From: JAPLGE01 sp964355545 | GTDB taxonomy: Bacteria > Bipolaricaulota > Bipolaricaulia > UBA7950 > UBA9294 | Length of the DNA: 5,369 nt | Direction of reading: 5' to 3' | Assembly: GCA_964355545.1 (NCBI GenBank) | Contig: CAYHEK010000087.1 | Location: 1 to 5,369 of the forward strand | Shown: positions 1 to 4,958 of the stretch, piece by piece | Layout: each line of letters opens with the position of its first letter | Position numbering within the stretch: the first letter of the stretch is position 1 | Program-made: the position numbers and the translations under genes | Notes under the pieces: generated by a model | Seen by the model: the letters and a program-made list of their open reading frames with translations, nothing else | Told to the model about the DNA's origin: nothing | The model's database searches: none

Positions 1-543
1 GATCCCCGCGGTCGCGACGTCGATCGCGAGGATCCCGTGCATGGGAAGAAGCGCGAGGAGGACCGCTCCCAAGGGTGGGGCGACGATGTTCGTCGCCCCG
101 TGCATCGCTTGGTTGAGGCCTGCTACGCGCGCGAGCTGTTCCTTGGGGACCATGAGCGAGGTGGACGCAACCATCGCCGGCCAGTGGAAGCCGCTGCCGA
201 TCGAGCGGATCCCCGCGGCGAGGAAGACGTGCCACACCTCGACCGATCCAGTGAAGAAGAGGTACGCGAGCCAAGCAGAGACCAGGGCGACCGCACCATC
301 GGCCGCGATCATGACGGCGCGGCGCCGGAGGCGGTCGACGAGCGCGCCGGCGAACGGGCCGAGGAGGACCTGGGGCAGGATCGCAACGAGGGTCGCCGTG
401 GCGAGGACCGTCGCCGATCCTGTGGTTTTCGTCAGCCACCACACGAGGGCGAACTGAACGAGCTGACTCCCGATGAGCGAGAACTGCTGACCGGTCCACA
501 CCGTGAAGAACGGTCTCTTCCAATGCACAGGCGTCTCGCTCAC
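1..543 (-). CDS. MefA-like MFS exporter, N-terminal part (runs off left edge)
   Basis: This is the first 181 codons of a major facilitator transporter; the C-terminal half lies beyond the window. It begins at a GTG (543-541) four bases after a perfect AAAGGAGG Shine-Dalgarno (555-548). The start WKRPFFTVWTGQQFSLIGS, the stretch QFALVWWLTKTTGSATVL, and the loop 2-3 motif A, GPFAGALVDRLRRR (about residues 62-75), are typical of the DHA3 drug:H+ antiporter group that includes macrolide exporter MefA. It then reads GFHWPAMVASTSLMVPKEQL and GLNQAMHG. These predict helices 1 to about 6 in the cytoplasmic membrane with proton-coupled export; the substrate cannot be read from sequence. It follows the bactofilin gene by 24 bases and is very likely co-transcribed with it. 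It is roughly two-thirds identical to the exporter at 2306-3616, with long identical DNA blocks, so the two are paralogues. Family assignment is firm; drug resistance is not shown. Confidence 0.9.
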   Translation of the reverse strand, partial: MSETPVHWKRPFFTVWTGQQFSLIGSQLVQFALVWWLTKTTGSATVLATATLVAILPQVLLGPFAGALVDRLRRRAVMIAADGAVALVSAWLAYLFFTGSVEVWHVFLAAGIRSIGSGFHWPAMVASTSLMVPKEQLARVAGLNQAMHGATNIVAPPLGAVLLALLPMHGILAIDVATAGI

Positions 544-547
544 GGCT

Positions 548-555
548 CCTCCTTT
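548..555 (-). promoter_or_regulatory. Ribosome binding site fixing the GTG start of the left exporter
   Basis: The minus strand reads AAAGGAGG and then AGCC before the GTG at 543. This is a full match to the anti-Shine-Dalgarno tail. It decides the start because there is no ATG near the protein's N-terminus. Confidence 0.75.
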
Positions 556-567
556 GGGGATTCTCCG

Positions 568-1305
568 CTATACCTTTGCTTTCTCTCTGACCTCGGCGTC
601 GTGATGGACGCGGAGCGACTCTGCGTACTCGACCCGGCCGATCCGCGAGCCCGGCCCGATCTCGATCCGCTTCCCGCGCACGACGTCGGCGATCGTATCC
701 TCGAGCGTCACGTCGTCCCCCTCGATCTGGGTCGCGGATAGCTCCGGCGCGCCTCTCCCGATCAAGATGCGGACGAGGCCGTCGAGGAGGCCCTTCTCTC
801 GCCAGCCGGCCCGCCGGACCGAGATCGTCTCCCCGCCGATCTCGCGGGCACGGCAGGGGCCGGCGATCTCAATCTCCATCTTGTCCGCGGAGAGAAGGCC
901 TTCAATCTCGAATCCGCCGCTCGCCTTGAAGATCTCGCTCTCCACGTCCCCACCGGCGCGCAGCTGCCCGCTCACCTTGATGTACTCACCGGAGATCCCC
1001 CGCTCCGCGCGCAGAGAGCCGGAGCACTTGAGCTCCTTCACCTTGACGTGGCCTTCGACGCGCGCCTGCCCGCTCACCTTCATCTCGTCGGCGATAAGGT
1101 CCCCGCCGAACGCGGCGCTCCCCGCGGTCACGATCTCCCTCGCCTCGGCCCGGCCCTCGATCCTCCCCGCGCCGGCGATCCTGATCTCCTGGGCAACGAC
1201 GTCGCCGGTCACCTTCCCTGCGCCGGCGATCGTGACGTGGTCGTAGGTCCCTCCAGCGATCGTCCCCGCGCCGGCGATGCTCACCGACTTCTCCCTCTCA
1301 CTCAT
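568..1305 (-). CDS. Bactofilin (polymer-forming cytoskeletal protein, YhbE/YhbF-like)
   Basis: This 245-residue protein is built from a repeated beta-strand turn. IAGAG occurs at residues 10-14, 26-30 and 43-47, followed by related turns at about 60 (TAGS), 77 (VSGQ), 94 (CSGS), 111 (VSGQ), 128 (ASGG) and 147 (IAGP). The period is close to 17 residues. This is the signature of the right-handed beta-helix of bactofilins, which polymerise without nucleotide on the inner face of the membrane and act as scaffolds. The tail (IEGDDVTLEDT, VVRGKRIEIGPGS, RIGRVEYAESL) resembles the C-terminus of Firmicute YhbE/YhbF-type proteins. No signal peptide or membrane segment is seen. The ATG overlaps the TGA of the yhbD-like gene (ATGA), with AAGGAGG four bases upstream inside that gene's last codons. 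B. subtilis has two such genes after yhbD, linked to flagellum assembly; here there is one, followed by an exporter. The family is clear, and the cargo or site of action is unknown. Confidence 0.9.
   Translation of the reverse strand: MSEREKSVSIAGAGTIAGGTYDHVTIAGAGKVTGDVVAQEIRIAGAGRIEGRAEAREIVTAGSAAFGGDLIADEMKVSGQARVEGHVKVKELKCSGSLRAERGISGEYIKVSGQLRAGGDVESEIFKASGGFEIEGLLSADKMEIEIAGPCRAREIGGETISVRRAGWREKGLLDGLVRILIGRGAPELSATQIEGDDVTLEDTIADVVRGKRIEIGPGSRIGRVEYAESLRVHHDAEVREKAKV
1165..1278 (-). repeat. In-gene DNA repeats encoding the first three beta-helix turns
   Basis: The 15-base unit ATCGCCGGCGCGGGG (IAGAG, minus strand) occurs at 1278-1264, 1230-1216 (one mismatch) and 1179-1165. The spacings are 48 and 51 bases. 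Later turns keep the period in protein but have diverged in DNA. This looks like growth of the bactofilin by internal duplication; it is not a mobile or CRISPR repeat. Confidence 0.7.
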
Positions 1306-1997
1306 CCTTCCTCCTTAGCTAGGTCGAGCTTGATCCGTTCGAGGACCCCTCCCAGGTCGACTGTCTGGACGACCTCCATCTCCGGATCGAAGACGGCCCC
1401 CTCCGCGGCGACCACGGCGGCGCTGATCTCGGCCTGAATCCCCGCCGCGGCCAGGCGCTTGCGGAGAAGAAAGAGGAAAAGCCTCTCCTGGCGCAGGCGC
1501 TCGATCAGGTTCGCCGCGAGGCCCTGGTCGAGGGTCCTCTTGGTGAGGTCGAGCTCCTCCGGCCTCGCCGCTCCCTGGAGCCGGTAGAGCGTCGCCCCAC
1601 AGAAGACCTCGTTCAGGGAGACCGTCTCTACCTTGTCCTCACCTGAACGGGGAGGCCGAGGTGGATGGGGAGGGCAGCACATCCTCTCCAGGCTCTCGTT
1701 CCACCAGTCAAGCGCTCGGAGCCGCTCGAGGGCGATCTCGAGCGCCGCGTTCGCCTTCTGCGTGATGAGGAGGGCGAGGTCATCGAGGGCGTGCTCCTCC
1801 TTCAGGTCCTTGATCCGCTCGATCCGCTCCAGGATCTTCTCCTCGGGGAAGAAGGTCTCCTGGCCGGTGAAGGTCGAGCGGCGGACGAACCAGCCCTCCG
1901 GGATGAGTCCCTTTCTCTTCCAGCGGTAGAGCTGCCCGTAAGAGATCCCCGTCTTCTCGAGGACCTCCTTCTTCGCGACGAGCTTCTCTTCGTCCAC
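1302..1997 (-). CDS. yhbD: YhbD family protein (DUF4004) with MerR-like helix-turn-helix
   Basis: This 231-residue protein has an N-terminus that closely matches YhbD of Bacillus: KTGISYGQLYRWKRKGLIPE (residues 15-34), FVRRSTFTGQETFFPEEKIL (37-56), then an alpha-helical stretch ERIERIKDLKEEHALDDLA. The first 60 residues form a MerR-type winged helix-turn-helix, so DNA binding is plausible. The middle has a CCPPHPPRPPR linker (107-117). The C-terminal half (VETVSLNEVFCGATLYRL and onward) is helical and has no motif I recognise. The GTG start (1997) follows GCGGAGG with a six-base spacing. The end overlaps the bactofilin start as ATGA, so the two are translationally coupled, as in the yhbD-yhbE-yhbF order of B. 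subtilis. Its biochemical role is not established to my knowledge. It may regulate its own operon, whose promoter carries a palindrome, or act as a bactofilin partner. Family call firm, function open. Confidence 0.88.
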   Translation of the reverse strand: MDEEKLVAKKEVLEKTGISYGQLYRWKRKGLIPEGWFVRRSTFTGQETFFPEEKILERIERIKDLKEEHALDDLALLITQKANAALEIALERLRALDWWNESLERMCCPPHPPRPPRSGEDKVETVSLNEVFCGATLYRLQGAARPEELDLTKRTLDQGLAANLIERLRQERLFLFLLRKRLAAAGIQAEISAAVVAAEGAVFDPEMEVVQTVDLGGVLERIKLDLAKEEG

Positions 1998-2009
1998 CCG
2001 CGGCCTCCG

Positions 2010-2213
2010 CTAAGAAAACAGCACACTGTTACAACGTGTCTCGTCGGACGTCCGCCAGCATGGGCGAGAGAAGAAGAGGCAGGAGAACCGATTCTTCCAC
2101 GAAATGGTCTTTCTCCGTCTCCATCCCCAGAGCGCTTCCCGCTCTGCACGCCGCTCGGTCTCTCTCTGCTTGAGTTCGGCCAGTTTCTCCAGATCGTATA
2201 GCGTTGGGATCAC
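2010..2213 (-). CDS. Possible small leader gene, 67 residues, unknown function
   Basis: I do not recognise this product. It reads from a GTG at 2213 with GAGGTGA (2225-2219) five bases upstream, a seven-base match to the 16S rRNA tail. It starts about 30 bases after the expected transcription start and ends in TAG one base before the GCGGAGG Shine-Dalgarno of yhbD, so it exactly fills the leader of that operon. The first half (VIPTLYDLEKLAELKQRETERR, given here from the GTG) predicts a charged amphipathic helix. The second half is rich in Cys, Ser, Trp and Arg and looks less like protein. An overlapping frame from ATG 2124 to TAA 2029 looks more protein-like there. Third-codon-position GC is lower than in the neighbours. 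It could be a real small protein, a frameshifted one, or a translated leader with no function in its product. Confidence 0.4.
   Translation of the reverse strand: MIPTLYDLEKLAELKQRETERRAEREALWGWRRRKTISWKNRFSCLFFSRPCWRTSDETRCNSVLFS
2017..2031. promoter_or_regulatory. Second operator-like element just upstream of yhbD
   Basis: AACAG-CACA-CTGTT (2017-2030) is a five-base inverted repeat. It contains ACACTGTTA (2023-2031), nine bases identical to 2261-2269 inside the main operator. The copies are 238 bases apart, at the two ends of the operon leader. It may be an auxiliary operator, or a chance similarity in a less GC-rich leader. Confidence 0.35.
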
Positions 2214-2218
2214 ACGCC

Positions 2219-2225
2219 TCACCTC
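2219..2225 (-). promoter_or_regulatory. Shine-Dalgarno GAGGTGA before the small ORF
   Basis: GAGGTGA on the minus strand pairs with seven bases of the anti-Shine-Dalgarno and sits five bases before GTG 2213. It is the main argument that the operon leader is translated. An upstream in-frame GTG at 2222 lies inside this site and is therefore a poorer start. Confidence 0.45.
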
Positions 2226-2249
2226 GCGATGTCAGAGTCAAACGAGGGC

Positions 2250-2278
2250 AGTATAACATAACACTGTTATGTCGTCAA
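2250..2278 (-). promoter_or_regulatory. Sigma-70 type promoter of the yhbD-bactofilin-exporter operon
   Basis: On the minus strand, TTGACG (2278-2273, 5 of 6 to consensus) and TATACT (2255-2250, 5 of 6) are separated by exactly 17 bases. The three bases before the -10 are TGT, which also gives an extended -10 (TGn). Transcription would begin near 2243, about 30 bases before the small ORF and 245 before yhbD. The promoter lies 27 bases beyond the stop of the upstream exporter gene, and no terminator is visible between them. Confidence 0.75.
2256..2272. promoter_or_regulatory. Perfect 17-base palindromic operator filling the promoter spacer
   Basis: The plus strand reads ACATAACACTGTTATGT, two perfect eight-base arms around one central base. 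It occupies precisely the spacer between the -35 and -10 hexamers, so a bound dimer would block RNA polymerase, as in classical operator-in-promoter repression. The regulator is not identified. I do not recognise the motif as the site of a named family. YhbD itself or an unseen regulator could bind it. Confidence 0.7.
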
Positions 2279-2305
2279 GGGGAGGGGGCGACGTGATCCA
2301 CGCCG

Positions 2306-3616
2306 TCAACCGCTGACGCGGGGAGGAGGGTCCTCTGCCGTCCGCATCCGGTGCGCCGCGGCGCGCTCCTCGACGAACAGGACGGCCGGGACGAAGAACC
2401 CCCCGATGCCGAGGGCGAGCATCGTCGCCCCGCTCGCGAGGTACCAGAACTGGATCCCCATCCGGTCGGCGAGGGGCCCGGCCACGAGGAGGGAGAGAGG
2501 GGTCACCACCGAGACCACGCTCTGGATCATGGTCAGAGTTCGGCCCTGCATCTCAGGAGCCGCCTCCGTCTGGAGGAGGGCGAGGAGGGAGCCATTGGCG
2601 ATCGCGCTCGACAGCCCGGCGAGGAGGACTCCTCCCGCGGCGAGCCAGAACCCCCAGGGCGGGATGAGGCCGACGAGGAGGAACCCAGCTCCCATTCCCG
2701 TGACGCCGGTCAGGGCGGTGGCGATGCGGCGCCGGAACCCTCCCCACACGCCGAGGGTGAGACCCCCAGCCACAAGGCCGATCCCGAACGCGGAGTTCAT
2801 CCACCCGAGGTGAATGACGTCCCCGCCGAAGTACTTGCTCACGACGAGGGGGAGGAGGGAGAAGGCGGGGCTGACCAGGAAGTTGACGAGGGCGGCCATC
2901 GACAGGAGGAAGAGGAGCCCCGGCCAGCCGAGGACGTAGTGAAACCCCTCCCGGACCTGCGTCAGGACCGAGACCCTCGGCCCTCCGGGCGCGGGGGACC
3001 CGTTGGGCTGGGGGATCGGGGTGAAGGTGAGTGGGAAGATCGCGATGGCGGCCGTGAAGACGTTGATCCCGAGGATCCCATACATGGGGAGAATGGCGAA
3101 CAGGAGCGCGCCCAGGGGCGGGGCGATGACGTTCAGGGCGCCGTTCATCGTCTGGTTCAGGCCCGCGACCCGCGGGAGGTGTGCCTTGGGGACCATGAGC
3201 GATGTGGAGGCGGCCATCGCCGGCCAGTGGAAGCCGGTAGCCGCGGAGCGGACCCCCATGATCAGGAAGATGTGCCACAGCTGGACGCTCCCGCGGTAGA
3301 AGAGGTAGGCGAGGCCGGCCGAGGCGAACGCGATCACGAGGTCGGCGGCGATGAGCACGCGCCGGCGGCTCCAGCGGTCGACGAGGGCGCCGGAGAAGGG
3401 TCCGAGGAGGACCTGAGGGAGGAGGGCGGCGAGGGTCGCCGTGGCGAGCACCGTCGCCGAGCCGGTCGTCTTCGTCAGCCACCAGACGAGGGCGAACTGG
3501 TCGATCTGGCTCCCGACGAGCGAGATCTGCTGGCTTGTCCAGATCGAGAGGAACCGAGGCACCCAGCGGTGGCGGGTCGGGGCCTTCGTCGACTCCTCCT
3601 CTCGCGCGTCCGCCAC
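2306..3616 (-). CDS. MefA-like MFS exporter (DHA3 family), complete
   Basis: This complete 436-residue transporter has the usual length of a 12-helix major facilitator. After a charged, cytoplasmic N-terminus of about 20 residues come FLSIWTSQQISLVGSQ, QFALVWWLTKTTGSATVL, motif A in loop 2-3 as GPFSGALVDRWSRRR (72-86), and GFHWPAMAASTSLMVPKAHL. A second motif A-like loop, VAGPLADRMG, lies in the C-terminal half. This layout and wording match the MefA/DHA3 proton-driven efflux group, acting in the cytoplasmic membrane. The GTG start (3616) is 13 bases beyond the pmbA stop, and GAGG overlaps that stop codon (TGAGGA), so translation is probably coupled to pmbA. It is a paralogue of the exporter at 1-543 with no gap through the aligned 180 residues. 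Placement after a peptidase pair hints at peptide or peptide-antibiotic export, but the substrate is unknown and MefA-type macrolide efflux is not shown. Confidence 0.92.
   Translation of the reverse strand: MADAREEESTKAPTRHRWVPRFLSIWTSQQISLVGSQIDQFALVWWLTKTTGSATVLATATLAALLPQVLLGPFSGALVDRWSRRRVLIAADLVIAFASAGLAYLFYRGSVQLWHIFLIMGVRSAATGFHWPAMAASTSLMVPKAHLPRVAGLNQTMNGALNVIAPPLGALLFAILPMYGILGINVFTAAIAIFPLTFTPIPQPNGSPAPGGPRVSVLTQVREGFHYVLGWPGLLFLLSMAALVNFLVSPAFSLLPLVVSKYFGGDVIHLGWMNSAFGIGLVAGGLTLGVWGGFRRRIATALTGVTGMGAGFLLVGLIPPWGFWLAAGGVLLAGLSSAIANGSLLALLQTEAAPEMQGRTLTMIQSVVSVVTPLSLLVAGPLADRMGIQFWYLASGATMLALGIGGFFVPAVLFVEERAAAHRMRTAEDPPPRVSG
3044..3563 (-). repeat. Diverged direct repeat of the left exporter gene
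   Basis: This part of the complete exporter matches 1-520 at a constant offset of 3043 bases. Identical blocks include 141-159 with 3184-3202 and 171-193 with 3214-3236. It reflects duplication of a whole transporter gene and is not an insertion sequence. The left copy continues outside the window, so its full extent cannot be seen. Confidence 0.75.
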
Positions 3617-3629
3617 GCCCTTACCGTCC

Positions 3630-4958
3630 TCAGCCCGCGCTGACGACGCTCACCCCGGCCACGGCGATCGTCGGGACCTTCAGGACGCCGTGCGCCCAAC
3701 GCGCCTCGGCACCGAGGCCGATCAGGCTCTCCTTGAGGAGAAGATAGGAGTTTCCGGCGATCATCGTGTTCTTCACCCGGCCAACGACTCTCCCCTTCTC
3801 GATCTTGAAGGCGATGGCGACGTTGTTCGAGAAGTCACCCGACGCGAGGTTCCCTTGGCCGAGGCCGAGGACCGCCTCGACGAGGAGGCCCTCCTCGATC
3901 CCGGCGACGAGCTCCGCCTCCGGGGTCTCTCCCGCGCCGAGGAGGATGTTCGTCGTCCCGACCCCCGGCGCGGCGCGGAACGACCCGTCGCCGAACGGAC
4001 TGCCGCGGCGGCCGTTCCCGGTCGACTCCGTCCGGGCGAGGGCGGCCGTGCGCAGGTCGTAGACGAACCCGTTCACGACCCCGTCGGTCACGAGAGGGGT
4101 GTGTCGAGTCGGAGTTCCCTCGTCGTCGAAGGCACCGCTCCCCACCGCACGAGGGATCGTCCCGTCGTCGGCGATCGAAAGCCGCGGGTCGAAGACCCTC
4201 TCTCCGATCCGGCCCTTGAGGGGGGAGGTCCCCATGTACACCGACTTCCCGTTCAAGCCCACGAGAAGGGAAAGGAGGAGGGCGAGGGCGCCGTTCGGGG
4301 TGAAGACGACCGGGAGTTTCGTCGATGGAACCGCTGCGACCCGCTCCCCCCACTTGAGCTCTTCGATCAGACGCGCGACGAGCGCGGCCGGCTCGAGCTC
4401 GTCGAGGTACGGAGTCAGCGCCTCCTTGGAGAGGATGAAGATGTCCCCCTCGCGCGCCTTCTCGACCTCAATCGCAATCGAGACCCGCGTCCGTTCCTCC
4501 TCGACCTCCAACCCGGACGTGTTCTCGATCGAGACCCCCTCGACCTCCTTCACCAGGGAGAGGTTCACCGTCGCTTGCGGATCGGCCTCGCTGAGTCTAC
4601 GGATCGCCTCCTCCCCGATCGCGATCAGCTCCTCTTCCGCGACCTTCGCGACGGCGCGGTCGTAGACCGACGGGCGCGAGGCCAAAGAGACCTTCGGAAA
4701 CGAGAACTCCGCCCTGTCCCCGTACGCGGCCGCGTCGATCGCCGCCGCGATCAGACGGGAGGGGTCCTTCACGTCGGTCGAGGTGGAGAACCCCAGGCGC
4801 CCATCGCAGACGACGCGCAGGGCCTGCCCCTCGATCTCCTGGGTCTTGACCGCCTCAAGCCTCCCGGCGCGGAACGTGATCGGGACGGTCCGGCTACGCA
4901 GAGAGAAGAGTTCGGCCTGCTCAACTTTCCCTTTAACCTTCGCCAGGACTCCCTTCAT
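3630..4958 (-). CDS. pmbA: PmbA/TldE subunit of the TldD-PmbA metallopeptidase
   Basis: This 442-residue protein has the standard PmbA length. The N-terminal domain reads ITFRAGRLEAVKTQEIEGQALRV (about 27-49, quoted in part as the family's FR.G.LE.V pattern) followed by DGRLGFSTSTD. The C-terminal domain has STGNGRRGSP (312-321), GVGTTNILLGAGE (332-344), GDFSNNVAIAFKIEKGR (374-390) and KNTMIAGNSYLLL (397-409), all hallmarks of TldD/PmbA proteins. It lacks the HExxxH zinc motif, as expected for PmbA/TldE, which pairs with the catalytic TldD subunit to form a cytosolic protease chamber cleaving unfolded or modified peptides (for example microcin B17 leader and CcdA in E. coli). The ATG start (4958) follows AGGAGG (4970-4965) by six bases and overlaps the tldD stop as ATGA. 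A longer reading to 5045 would run into tldD and is not needed. The exporter follows after 13 bases. Confidence 0.95.
   Translation of the reverse strand: MKGVLAKVKGKVEQAELFSLRSRTVPITFRAGRLEAVKTQEIEGQALRVVCDGRLGFSTSTDVKDPSRLIAAAIDAAAYGDRAEFSFPKVSLASRPSVYDRAVAKVAEEELIAIGEEAIRRLSEADPQATVNLSLVKEVEGVSIENTSGLEVEEERTRVSIAIEVEKAREGDIFILSKEALTPYLDELEPAALVARLIEELKWGERVAAVPSTKLPVVFTPNGALALLLSLLVGLNGKSVYMGTSPLKGRIGERVFDPRLSIADDGTIPRAVGSGAFDDEGTPTRHTPLVTDGVVNGFVYDLRTAALARTESTGNGRRGSPFGDGSFRAAPGVGTTNILLGAGETPEAELVAGIEEGLLVEAVLGLGQGNLASGDFSNNVAIAFKIEKGRVVGRVKNTMIAGNSYLLLKESLIGLGAEARWAHGVLKVPTIAVAGVSVVSAG

Noticed and set aside
37..741. Plus-strand open frame spanning the left exporter and bactofilin end
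   Set aside because: Antisense to two well-supported genes and composed of Asp/Glu/Arg-rich sequence typical of GC-rich shadows.
1165..1278. Regular short repeats suggesting a CRISPR array or tandem repeat locus
   Set aside because: The repeats lie in frame inside the bactofilin and encode its beta-helix turns.
1802..2149. Minus-strand open frame overlapping the yhbD start
   Set aside because: It is Arg/Ser-rich low complexity in a shifted frame over the conserved YhbD N-terminus, with no ribosome site.
2284..2305. Possible terminator hairpin after the exporter gene
   Set aside because: Only about four base pairs (CGTG/CACG) form and no T-run follows on the minus strand.
2351..3643. Long plus-strand open frame opposite the complete exporter
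   Set aside because: It is a GC-rich antisense shadow dominated by Asp, Glu, Gly, Arg and Pro. The minus frame is a clear MFS protein with conserved motifs.
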